Part shown: positions 7,101 through 15,700 of the stretch, piece after piece
How the letters are laid out: each line of letters starts with the position of its first letter
Position numbering within the stretch: position 1 is the stretch's first letter
Source: a virus
Reading direction: 5' to 3' (one strand)
Length of the DNA stretch: 21,631 nucleotides
Virus record (IMG/VR): IMGVR_UViG_3300010354_000797
Coordinates: 1-21,631 of that record
Program-made: the position numbers and the translations under genes
Notes under the pieces: model-generated
The model's input: only the letters and a program-made list of their open reading frames with translations
Told to the model about the DNA's origin: nothing
The model's database searches: none

Positions 7101-8178
7101 ATGCCTTTCCAGCAGAAATCTTAACCGCTACCTTATCTTCAGAAGGTGTATTTCCCTCATCAGTCTTTTGTAATGAAGTATATACTCCCTCATTAGAAAG
7201 ACCATTATTTAAAGATTCTTTGATTTCGATATTAAATCTTCCTACAGAGTAATCACCAGATTCCTCATAGGTTCTTTTTGCAAAGTAATCTCTGATTATG
7301 CTATATTCTGATTTATTTTGTAACTTTTTGATTTCACCATTATCAATTCTTAGTAACTCTACGAAAGTTTTATCGTTAAAATCACCAAGATTTTTCTTTG
7401 AAAGTGTAGTAGAAATCTTCAGTCTATCTGCACCAGGTGCAGCATAGTTAGAAAATCCCTTCGCATTATCATAAAGAGATGCGTCATCTTTGGCAGTTAC
7501 TAATTCTTCAGAAATAGTAAGACCTACTCTATATGATGGACTTGCAGTATAAGCATCTAAAATAATCTTATCCGCAGCAACATCTACAAAAGTTCCTCTA
7601 ACGAAATATACACCAGCACCGATTGATACTGACGTACCTCTAGCACACGCATCCTGAGAAACAAGAGTAGCAACAGTATCACCTTCACTTACCGGAGTAT
7701 TGCCATAAGTAAATGCATCTTCGGTGATGAGTATCTCACCATCAAGGAAATATGAAATCTCATTGTCAGTGCCAGATGAGAGGTACTTAACAAACAATGT
7801 TAAGTCAGTAATACCATCAACTTCAGAAACGGGTAGATATTTGTCTACTACTGCAACGATATCAGATGTTTCTCCTCTAAGTCTTTTGCCAACTAAATTG
7901 CTAGCATATACTCCAACATCAATACCAAGATGCTCTTGGTTGATTCTTACTGAGTAATATTCTGCATCATAACTGATATTTCCAGGGATCACCATTGATC
8001 CCTCTTTGAAAATATGACTTCCAAACGACTCTACTTGATTTTGTAGAATTGACTGTAGAGTCGTTAACTCTCTAGCTTGAATAGGAAATCCTGGTTTAAA
8101 TAAGACCCTATAAAAATTATCGTACTTATCAAAGTCGTCGTAATAAGGACTTATATTGAGATTCGTTTTCTGTGGCAT
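1111..8178 (-). CDS. Giant DUF4815-type virion structural / baseplate protein, 2355 aa
   Basis: The N-terminus (PQKTNLNISPYYDDFDKYDN, then FYRVLFKPGFPIQARELTTL) is the hallmark of the DUF4815 family found in many phages with contractile tails. Conserved segments continue to about residue 1170: 'GYIPTYQLLAIFDYYSIP' and 'DTLDFRPRVSRF' near 940-1010, and a coiled-coil-like 'DRVTTLETLTSLSLLELD' near 1110-1165. Residues 1529-1536 are eight prolines, followed by APARGGGKDPLAQTFTVDE. This probably links the baseplate part to distal beta domains. Two GSGY-type repeats lie at about 1785-1850 and a 'NNEIIFY...GTRG...H' module at about 1940-2030. Near the C-terminus DTDGDGYGD (2281-2289) looks like a calcium-binding loop. 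The gene lies 3 nt after gp8, in the position of T4 genes 9-10, so a peripheral baseplate or fiber-attachment role is inferred. There is no catalytic motif and no frameshift. Confidence 0.85.
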   Translation of the reverse strand: MPQKTNLNISPYYDDFDKYDNFYRVLFKPGFPIQARELTTLQSILQNQVESFGSHIFKEGSMVIPGNISYDAEYYSVRINQEHLGIDVGVYASNLVGKRLRGETSDIVAVVDKYLPVSEVDGITDLTLFVKYLSSGTDNEISYFLDGEILITEDAFTYGNTPVSEGDTVATLVSQDACARGTSVSIGAGVYFVRGTFVDVAADKIILDAYTASPSYRVGLTISEELVTAKDDASLYDNAKGFSNYAAPGADRLKISTTLSKKNLGDFNDKTFVELLRIDNGEIKKLQNKSEYSIIRDYFAKRTYEESGDYSVGRFNIEIKESLNNGLSNEGVYTSLQKTDEGNTPSEDKVAVKISAGKAYVRGYDIETSSTTVLDVDKPRDKKSISQSLVPFEFGTLLRVNNVSGTPFIGVNNSSNTVKLFSQRKSSTTAGTGVEIGEARIYSFSVTDAAYANESTEWDLYVFDVQTYVKLTVNESLNSSQCPATSFIRGVSSGASGYVVTAASGTEITLTQTSGTFIDGEQLLINETTEVSRSIKSSKVYGIQDVKSVYQDSSTFSGLSADFVADTVLQKFLPKNFGIADRVRITTGGTVTSPGKSFSGIKTDTIIRYQISGVTTETYNRVSAVAADGSSMTVVGVSSVFGVCNGGLPTSNQDVTFSFGSPLARENGGLYSQIGSENVASVSLADSNLIITKQITGETTDASGNMVIPISSAGITSAFFESYDSERYGIFYSDGSIEDLTSDQFTLNAGGSSVTITGLTASASNVVVNTTLKKNNIKNKKKEYTRSEKVTVTGTVSGVSTSTTGLTASSFYGMRVQDREISLNLPDAVKVIAVYESYTSSAPTLDSLEFPSGLGLDTNSILGEKIVGRSGGAIAQIVTRSSATEVEIVYLNSNKFTVGEIVDFEESAITSTIQLINEGNYQDITNKFYLDKGQREHYYDYSRIVRKNDGYIPTYQLLAIFDYYSIPTNDSGDVYTVNSYASERFDSDIPYLPSGVRSSDTLDFRPRVSRFTSTTSSPFAFASRNFATAGINPTLVVAPSESSLIGYDFYLPRIDKVVLDKSGKFSVIKGVSSLDPKPPLNVEEAMDIATIEYPAYLYNPDDAKITLVDNRRYTMRDIGKIDDRVTTLETLTSLSLLELDTKTFQVRDIDGFDRFKSGFFVDDFRDVQRLDGSVSKVSIDTENGELLTPVDFYSIKPQVALDPSLNIETADFSANLNLLDSNVQKTGDLITLKYSEKSWIEQPLASRVENVNPFNMIEFTGRINLSPASDNWVRNIYVNGGERTITGDFDGSYIETIKISSAPDTHIRSRNVAFAAGGLKPLTRYYPFFDGTSGIDIIPKLIEITMTSGVFQVGETVKGYIGAQNLFSARVVQPNHKTGTYNNPTTTFTLNPYNKALTLPTTYSASSTVLNIDAEALADEVVGRYNGYVTAGMVLLGETSGAQASVSNIRVISDTFGDVGGSFFFRDPLASPLPPLRFTTGSKTFKLTSSSTNASPLPGSLLISSGETTYSTSGIVDTYRQTRVVVRRPPPPPPPPAPARGGGKDPLAQTFTVDETGAFLTSVDLYFASKDENEKVTVELRTVELGTPTSQLVEDYARVTLDPSQVNTSTDGSVATRVTFPSPIYLQPDTEYALVILSPSSNNYETWIARMGERTVNTTTLPDSESVIVTKQYIGGSLFKSQNGTIWTPNQFEDLKFKLYKANFTSNTGTVYFYNPTLDTNDSSSDLIDDAIRTLPRKLKVGITTSTALNSVLVVGRKVSDTTTSTGPYGYIEQVGGRVNTVTNSRVGAGYSDGTYTGVPLYAITGSGTGARATVTFSSGALSGTPTVTTAGNGYVVGDILGITTSNVVKGTGAQISVASLSGFDTLYLTNVHGEELTSGQDLVVYDGATAVSFANTDITSSATVSSLYDGRVIEVTQYNHGMHADNNVLTLANIDPNTIPTTLDAALGINDTTISVANTSLFATFEGISTSTGYLKVNNEIIFYDSITAGSGGAGTLGIGTRGVDNSITRAHSIGDRVYSYELNGISLTRINTNHSMPSDATLKAASDLDKYYIQISRTSRETGDTQLSFTDENSVGGKNISASRNIQYNTILPQFNVITPGESTTVSAQIRSVSGTSAGGSEVSFIDQGFESVEINNQNILSSTRIVASERNETTRLTDLPKNKSFTIGVNLNSSDSNLSPVIDTQNAAIIFGRNRLNSPIADYTIDGEVNLVEGDPHSAIYVSNKVSLAQPATSLKVLLSAYRHSSADFRVLYQLYRVDSTDVEQTFELFPGYDNLKDTDGDGYGDTIIDPTKNSGRADAFVPSSKDNEFFEYQFSVDELEQFVGFRVKIVSNGSDEAFAPRFKDLRVIALA
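1312..1338 (-). other. Encoded Asp-rich loop DTDGDGYGD
   Basis: These codons encode residues 2281-2289 of the 2355-aa protein. The DxDGDGxxD spacing is that of EF-hand-like and thrombospondin type-3 calcium loops. It lies in a C-terminal region otherwise poor in such clusters, about 65 residues before the end. Calcium binding is inferred from the pattern alone. Confidence 0.5.
2660..2825 (-). repeat. GSGY-type repeat pair in the 2355-aa protein
   Basis: Two units are centred on Y1791 (GAGYSDG) and Y1835 (AGNGYVVG), joined by an 'SGTGARATVTFSSG' segment. The pattern closely parallels the insertion in gp8 and the clusters in the 3955-aa protein. Boundaries are approximate. Confidence 0.6.
3572..3594 (+). 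other. G-rich tract opposite a proline-8 codon run
   Basis: On the plus strand this 23-bp stretch is only G, T and one C, with two runs of five Gs and four of two. It is strikingly GC-rich in an AT-rich window. On the coding (minus) strand it is CCN codons for P1529-P1536 of the 2355-aa protein. It is a candidate two-tetrad G-quadruplex and a possible slippage site. The protein reason (a stiff polyproline linker) may be sufficient explanation. Confidence 0.6.
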
Positions 8179-8181
8179 TTT

Positions 8182-9729
8182 TTAAAATTCCAGGATAATT
8201 TTAACGTCTTCTTTTTGTCTAGAATTTCTTGAAATCACTGGGCGGTTATCAAGATAAATTACATCTCCTGACCCTTTATTTATCTCAGATGACGAAAGTC
8301 CATTTGTAAACTGAGTTCCAAGCGAGACAATCTTTGTTCCACTTGGATTAGTTGTAATACCAGTAAATGCTGTATCAATAGAACCAGAAAATCCTCCGGT
8401 TGTTGTAACAGCATTTGCAGATGATGCAAAGTCTAATACCTTTCCTAAAGTTGATACTCCAACATAGTCAATAGTATTAAATGTTGTCTGATTTAAGAAA
8501 AGAGATCTGTCTTGGAAGTATTTTAAAACCTTAGTCTCAGCATCATATGATGCAACGAATCCTTTAGCAGTTCCACCAGTAACAGATTGATTGATTCTAT
8601 CGCCAATCGCAACACTACCGGATGTTGAAGAAAACTTTAGTGCTCCCAAAGATGAGAATTGATTTTCAGTAAACAATGAAGTTGATCCAATTGAAGTTGG
8701 ATTTTTTACAATTCCAATCTGAGCAAAATTAGTATCAATTGGAAAATCTCTTGTTGAATCATCAAATCTTGCGTAAACTAATACTTTGTCTGCACCAAGT
8801 TCTTTGTAGATATCATAACCATGTCCTTTGGATGGTGGAATAATCGGAATCAAACTTGCTCTTGTAGATGCATTTGTATTGATAGACCCAAGATCTACAA
8901 TACCATAAGTGTATCCACTGCCACCAGATGAGACAACTGTATTCGTAATTTGTCCAGAACTATTAACTTCGACTACTACTTTTGCTCCACTACCATCACC
9001 AATAATGCTTAATTCATGAGATCCTTGTGAATATCCTGCTCCACGATTATCAATGTAAACTTTTTTTATCTGATTTTCGTTGACATCGGAATTTGCATTA
9101 TCTCTTACAGCAACTATTTGGGAATTAGTTGAAGTATCCCAATCACTCGGTAATGAAATATATTCTGTAGAATCAAACTTGATAATATCGCTTGGGGAAA
9201 TTGTGTAAAGATATTTCCATACATATCCATCACCACTTACACCCGCCTTAGATGGTTCTAAGTCTGTGAAAGTTGGCTCATCTAAAGAAGCATTTCCAGT
9301 AGTATTAATACCAGAAGATCCATTATCTATACAAATATAGACTTTATAATCAGAGTTTATTACGTAGTAATTTGCATCATATAATCTGGATGATCTTGTT
9401 ATTGGTGATAAATTTGTCAGACTATAGTCGTGACGATACATCTCATATTTTGTCCCTCTTGACCAGCTAATCTTTCTTGCTAATCTCCTAACGTTGGCAG
9501 AGGTTACCCTCTTACCATACATCATACTATCACCAACAAAATTTTCATAATCAAAGTTATCTGTTGGGTTTGGTGTGTCTGTATCCCAGTCTGAATCTCT
9601 ACCGAATCCAGATGCAGTTGGATTTGATAATCCTACAAAAACATAGTAAGAATTAGAATCATTGCCGACAGAATCTACAAAATTTCCCGCATTTAATATT
9701 CTAAACTGATCTGTTACAATTGCCGCCAT
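8182..9729 (-). CDS. 8: Baseplate wedge subunit, T4 gp8-like, 515 aa
   Basis: This is the best-supported assignment in the window. T4 gp8 (334 aa) forms a dimer in each baseplate wedge, bound to gp7, gp6 and gp10. Matches to the T4 protein as I remember it: residues 2-10 AAIVTDQFR against 'RAIVTSKFR'; 166-190 GDGYVWKYLYTI, then TEYISLPSDW, against 'GDGYVWEYLFEI...EYIVVPWP'; 337-344 QIGIVKNP against 'QISIITNP'; and 488-515 GDVIYLDNRPVISR, then KEDVKIILEF, against 'GEMIYMENRPPI...EEINILFTF'. It is about 180 residues longer than T4 gp8. The extra length lies in two insertions: about 225-300, with GSGY-type repeats (GAGYSQG, SGGSGYTYG), and about 355-485. An exact late promoter lies upstream; the ribosome site is weak. 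The 2355-aa gene follows after 3 nt. Confidence 0.92.
   Translation of the reverse strand: MAAIVTDQFRILNAGNFVDSVGNDSNSYYVFVGLSNPTASGFGRDSDWDTDTPNPTDNFDYENFVGDSMMYGKRVTSANVRRLARKISWSRGTKYEMYRHDYSLTNLSPITRSSRLYDANYYVINSDYKVYICIDNGSSGINTTGNASLDEPTFTDLEPSKAGVSGDGYVWKYLYTISPSDIIKFDSTEYISLPSDWDTSTNSQIVAVRDNANSDVNENQIKKVYIDNRGAGYSQGSHELSIIGDGSGAKVVVEVNSSGQITNTVVSSGGSGYTYGIVDLGSINTNASTRASLIPIIPPSKGHGYDIYKELGADKVLVYARFDDSTRDFPIDTNFAQIGIVKNPTSIGSTSLFTENQFSSLGALKFSSTSGSVAIGDRINQSVTGGTAKGFVASYDAETKVLKYFQDRSLFLNQTTFNTIDYVGVSTLGKVLDFASSANAVTTTGGFSGSIDTAFTGITTNPSGTKIVSLGTQFTNGLSSSEINKGSGDVIYLDNRPVISRNSRQKEDVKIILEF
8860..9058 (-). repeat. GSGY-type repeat insertion inside gp8
   Basis: Residues about 225-290 of gp8 contain GAGYSQG (230-236) and SGGSGYTYG (268-276), separated by a 'GDGSGAKVVVEV' strand pair. 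The same layout occurs in the 2355-aa protein at residues 1788-1838 (GAGYSDG, SGTGARATVTF, AGNGYVVG). T4 gp8 has no such segment as I recall it. Boundaries are approximate. Confidence 0.6.
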
Positions 9730-9747
9730 CTTAATAGCTTTTTTCTA

Positions 9748-9755
9748 TATTTATA
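9748..9755 (-). promoter_or_regulatory. T4-type late promoter (exact TATAAATA)
   Basis: The minus strand reads TATAAATA, identical to the T4 late -10 octamer. It lies in the 27-bp gap between the 3955-aa gene and gp8, with 18 nt between the motif and the gp8 ATG. No bacterial -35 box is needed for late transcription by the gp55-type sigma factor and sliding clamp. It would start a transcript covering gp8, the 2355-aa gene and the small genes. It is the only perfect match I found in the intergenic DNA. Confidence 0.75.
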
Positions 9756-9756
9756 A

Positions 9757-12700
9757 CTAACCCAGATCTTTTCTCAGAGAGCCAGTATCTCTAAGTCCAT
9801 ATCCCCTTCTTTGAATTGTTGGGAATGTTGATAATCCAGAGTCAATTGTAAGACCAGTTACGCCTATTGAGATTGGTGAAGAAGATCTTGTGAATCCTGA
9901 AAGTCTACCCCATGAGAATCTTCCAACGGGACTTGTGGTAGATCCTGTTGTTGATAATCCAGAGATATTGGTTCCAGAATCAACATTGACAATGATGTTA
10001 GCATTAGATCCTCCAGGATAATTCAATGTATGAATAATATAAACATTATCAGCAAAGGTGGTGCCAATTCCAACAACGGCACTATTTCCACTGTCGATAG
10101 ATGTTACTCCAGATCCAACGGGAGTATCAAAAATATAGATTGGATAACCAGTAGAAAGACCAGTGAAAGAAGTTGCATTCAAGAAGAATTGAATTGCTAA
10201 TGGATTTCCACCAGTTCCTGAAGTTGTTGAAATGCCAGTAATGATTCCAGAGAAACCTTCTACATTGGTTATGGTAACAATATTCTCATAATTAACATTT
10301 GGTGTTGGTGCAAGAACTAATGGAGGATTTGATGTTGTATAACCAAAACCTGAATTTACTACGGTTACAGTTGTGATAATGCCAGCAGTAATAGATGCGG
10401 TTGCAGTTGCTGTAGTTCCAATACCAACACCGATTGATTTTGGAGCAGCAATCGAGAGAGTAGTCGATACACCAGTATAACCAGATCCACCAGAAACAAT
10501 AGACAATGAAGATATCGTGCCAGCAGCAGAAACAACAGCGGTTATTGCTGCAGCAACTGGGTCACTACCATGAACTATAAGCGCATCAACATCTGAAATT
10601 ACAATTGATGATTCATTCTCCTCATAGTTGAAGAATTGTGCATCATCTACAAAAATCTCAGTATCCGAAGTTGAAACATCACTGATAATTCTTGCAGTTG
10701 GATATACTTGTGTTTCAATAGAATCTCTTGATTTATAAACATTTTCACTACCAATAATCATGTCTTTCTTTTGTTTAGTCCAATTGAGAGGTTTGAAATT
10801 AACTTCATCAATTCCAAGACCAGAATATACTTCAGTTTCAAGAATGTCAGATGCCTTAATGTTGTATACAGTTCTCTTTGTTTGGTCTGTCGTAAACCCA
10901 ATATTAGAATTTTTAATAACTTCAACAGAATCACCAACTTTTATACTTTCATTAACTTCAACTGTTACACTATCAGTTCCACGAGTGCCTCTATAGAAGA
11001 AGATATCAACGTTGTCACCCTCTTCTGGTGGAGTTGTAAAGATAAATGATGTGCCCCCTTCAAACTGATAATTTACTCCAGGCTCTTGAATAACGCCATT
11101 CACAAATATCAATAAGACATAATTAAGGTCAATTTGTGCTGATGTTGAATTGTTACTATTAATTTCAAAACTTAATAATTGACCATTATAATATAATGGG
11201 AATCTAGTTCTAGATCCATTTTGAAGTGTATCGATTGGGTCAATAAAATCTAATTCGCCAAACTGCCAGGCAGCAAATGAATCTGTAAATGTATCAAGAA
11301 CTGTTAATTCAAACTGCTCCACTGGAGAAGGGAGATTTGCGCCAGTAACTAATCCAACTGGAGTAAATACGTCACCAACTCTGAATCCGTAACCAGGTCT
11401 TGTTATCTTAAAGGAAGTAACTTCAAACAATGTGGATCCAATTCCAACTCTTGAGCTAGCGCCAACATCTACTGACAGAAGCAATCCTGTGCCAGTGGCA
11501 GTTGTTGCACCAAAACCAAGTCTAGAAACACCAGTTACACTCAGATTTTCATAAGATGGTTCTGATACCAATATCTTAGGATTTGTATATCCAGTACCTC
11601 CAGTTCCTACCGCAAATGATAACGTACCACCTGCACCAACGGTCGCTGTAATAGATGCAACATCTCCAACGTGTCCACTCTCATATACGGAGATGCCAAT
11701 AGAAACTAATCCATTGTATCCAGATCCATTAATATCAGTTGTGCCAAGTCCTACAGATACAATAGATCCTCCAGCACCAACAACTGCAGTTACAGAAGCT
11801 CCTACAAGTGGAGCATAACCAAGACCGGGAGTTGATCCGAGAGAAACAATAATTCCTCCTCTTGGCAATTGATTTGCATTAACATCATAATCTGAAATGA
11901 GCAAACCACCAGAGGTTGTTATACCTGTGAATCTAACTGTAGAAACTCCTGCACTTTCACCAAAACTATAATTGTTTCCTACATTATTCTCAGTGGACGG
12001 TGTTTGGAATATATCATTAATAAACAAGACACCACTTCCGGTTTCAATTCCAGTTGTATTTGCTCCACCAACAGTTAGAGTATAAGAAGAATTAATTCCA
12101 GTAAATGACTTGGAAATATTGTCGTAAATCTGGTTTGAAGAATAATCATTTCTCAAGTATACTCTACCATTAAATGTAGACCTCACTGTTGGAATATTGC
12201 TGCTATCTACAGCATCTGTGCTATTTCCTTGTGGTGGCTCTGTAAAGTATACTTTGTTATTAACTATGTTAAAGGATCCAAGGTAAACTCTTGCTGTTGT
12301 TCCATCAGTATGAGATGTTGCTGAAGATCCAACAAATCCTCTGCTACCCTTGATAACATTAAATGATCCAGTTCCTGTGATTGGTCCTACAGATGTTGTA
12401 CCCAAACCAACAGAATTAACCTTGATATACTCATTGTCAATCTTGAGAAGATCTCCAGGAAGAATAGAAGATATTCCAGAAACTGAGAAGTATGTGTTAG
12501 CGGCACCAATAGATCCACCATTATCTGTCAAAGTGCAAGTATTCGAAGTAAATGCAATTGGGCTTTGGACTACACCATCAACTAAAATTACTGATTTCTC
12601 CATTCTCTTGGTCATTTCAAGAGTATGGGCATTTCCAGTACCAGCAGAACTAAATGTTACTGCAGTGCCAGCATTGGCGTTTGCCGCAGATGTTGCCAAC

Positions 12701-15700
12701 TTGAATTGGTCACTGTTAACTCTGATTGCATAAATTTCATTTGGAAGGCTACTTGCACCCGAAACTTGAATGTCGCTGAAAGAAACGCCATTAAATGAAG
12801 ATCCAGAAAGATAATTAAGTTTTTCTCCAGTGCTGAAGAAGTGATCTTTAATTGTAAAGATACCAGTTGAGGTATTTAAAACACTGGTATTTGTTGGGTC
12901 AAATGTCTTCTGGAAGATTGGAGTGCCATTACTATTGAGGACAAAATCTAACTTGTTAACTCTATTGCCATTTCTTCCATTATAAGCAGAGATTGTAAGA
13001 GATTCTGACATTGTTCCATAAGTCAAATCCAGTGGTATATTGACCAAATCTCTTTCAGTCTGAATAATTTCACTGTAGGTTTGAATGTTTACAGTATCAG
13101 TTACTGTTGCATCTGGATAGAATTTAACTACTAAATCAGATCCACTGATTTCGGATCCAAATGTTCCAATTCCAGTTACACTATCGCTGGATAAGAATGG
13201 GTATTGAGTCAAATATGTATCAGTGTCATCGTGAATAGTCAACAACTGATGCAGTGATGTAGTAGACCCATATCCAATTCTTGCGATTGTCTTAATAGAT
13301 GTAACATCGCTCTTAGAAACTGTCAGGATTGTTGATATTCCAGATGCATTGACAAAAGAGCTTTCCAATCTTGCAGTATTTTCAGACCCATCTGGTTGAC
13401 CAGAACTCTTAAATCTGTAAGTGCCAATACCAATTGCTGTTGTACCAAATCCAACAATCTTACTTCTAACGAAGACATCATTAGAATCTGTATTGTTATA
13501 TTTGATGGAGACTACACCAGAATCTATATTTGCACTGAATGATCCGATGAATCTTCCAGTCAATTCTGATGGGGAATCATTATCAAAGTAGTATTCAGAA
13601 ACATGAGTATCAGTATCATCATGACTTACATAAATCTCAACATAGTTAATCTCATCCGTAGTTCTATTTTCAACCTCAGCATTAATGAAGAATGCTTTTG
13701 CTGAAGATGTATCTGCACTAAAGACAGTGCCAGTTGTAGCACTTCCAACTGAGATGTTTGATCCGGTAAGGTTAACGAATCCAATGGACTGTGTGCCTAT
13801 ACCTGAAAGACCGCTGGAGAAGTTATTTTTCAGAATCTTAATATCATAATCTGAGGTAAATTTCTCTTCTGGGATGAATCTCAAGGACAATTCGTTAGAA
13901 TCGTTGATGAAACCTGTTAATTCACCAACTTCAATTGCCGTATTGTAGACAGATCCTTTTTCAACGGTTATGATGTCTCCAGATGGTGATGGTAAAGTAA
14001 TTACTTCAGTTGTCTGTCTTTCCGTATTAACTGGATTAATAATCTGAACTAAGAATCTATTGTATCCATCTCCAATACTATAATCAACAATATCAGAATA
14101 TAATTCAGTTTCTCCTTGATTGCTGGAGAATTGTGGACTAATATTGTCAATAGGAATGACTCTATTACTCAAACATTCAATATAATTTGATAACTTTTTA
14201 TTTTGTAACTTCAGATACTTTGATTTTGCTGGTGAGAAAGTTTGAGTGTCAACATCAATTGCGAAGTCAAAATTCTTAATAGTATCGACTCTTTCTTCGC
14301 TGATAATATCTAAGAGTGCCAAACTTGAAGATGAAATACTGGTGCCAGCAGAAACTGTAGATGTACTTGTTATCTCAGTATCTGCAAAGTTTTTCAAACC
14401 ACTGGTGTGAAGTAAACGGTTTACTGGATTTGAAAGTTTGTCATATTCAATTGGACTCTTGACTGAGTAAGACAGATTCTGATAATAATCATTGTCTGGC
14501 ATTACTTGATAATCTTCATTAAGTTTTCCAATATCATCGGACCAACCAATATCTTTTCTCAGAGAATAGTCTAATCTAAAGAATGCTCTATTCTCGTCAA
14601 GGGATTCAATTGTAGCAATAGTGCCAGAATCTTTTCCTAAGATAACCTCAGAAACACTTAATTCATAAGTTCCATAGATTTTTATACTATCACTCAGATT
14701 TTCAGTAACAACCAAATCTCTTTCAACATAAACATTGCCATCTAAGGTCAATAATGTTTCTCCAACAATAAAGTTAAGAGTGTCTTGTGTTACTGTGAAA
14801 GTTGGATAATCGGATTGTTTGATGATAGTAGCATAGGAGTTTTGGTCAGTTACAGCGATACCAGCATCGGTTGTATATGATGAGAGATCGATAACTACAA
14901 CAGCAGGATTTGAGTTGGTATATGATAAGACTGTAAAGAAATTGTATTCATGATCTGCAGAGTTGAATCCATCTCCAGAAGTTCCGTATTTCCTTACATT
15001 CTCTACAAATACTTTCTCATTTACTGTAAATGCATCTGTTGCAAATCCAGAGATTGGAGTTGTTAAGATGCAGGTGAGAATTCCTGCTGTAGATGATGAG
15101 CAACTATTAATTCCAATGCCATTGCTATTATTGATGGCATATATCCTATTAACGGTATCGGAAAGTCCTCTTGGAACTTCTACAATCTCAACTTCGGATA
15201 TTGAAGATCCTTGAATTTTTGCCTCAAGAATTCCATCAGAATAAGCCTGTCCAGTCAATGGATTTACTACAACTAAATCTGGAGCAGATGTATAGTTTGA
15301 CCCACCAAATGTAATTCCAATGTCGGTAATAGTATTTCTATTGATGAGATTGACAATAGGTGAGACAAAAGCTTCTGGATTGAGAGTTTTGTCTGCTGAG
15401 AAGTCGAATCCTTGATCTTCAATTGTAACTTCATTAATTCTACCAATGTTCGTAGATTCTGGAATAATGTCTACACTTTCTCCAGTGGTAGATGCAATGC
15501 TTACAAACTTAGGAAGTTTTTTATAATTCAATCCGGTGGATGTGATTCTCATCGAATCAACTCCACCCCTTTCAGTTAGAGAGGTTGTCGAATACTTAAG
15601 AACTTCAGTATTTGATTGGGTGTATGATAAAGTTTCTGGATGTGATTTCAGAGAAATTACAAAAGTAGTGCTACCTATACCTGTTACTGGATATGATCCA

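Noticed and set aside
6941-7252. Plus-strand open frame of 103 codons inside the 2355-aa gene
   Set aside because: Antisense to conserved DUF4815-like sequence, with no supporting signal.
12350-12733. Plus-strand open frame of 127 codons inside the 3955-aa gene
   Set aside because: It is the longest antisense frame, but it is opposite a clearly modular protein region and shows no ribosome site or recognisable motif. Ser/Thr/Gly codon bias on the coding strand readily produces such open antisense frames.
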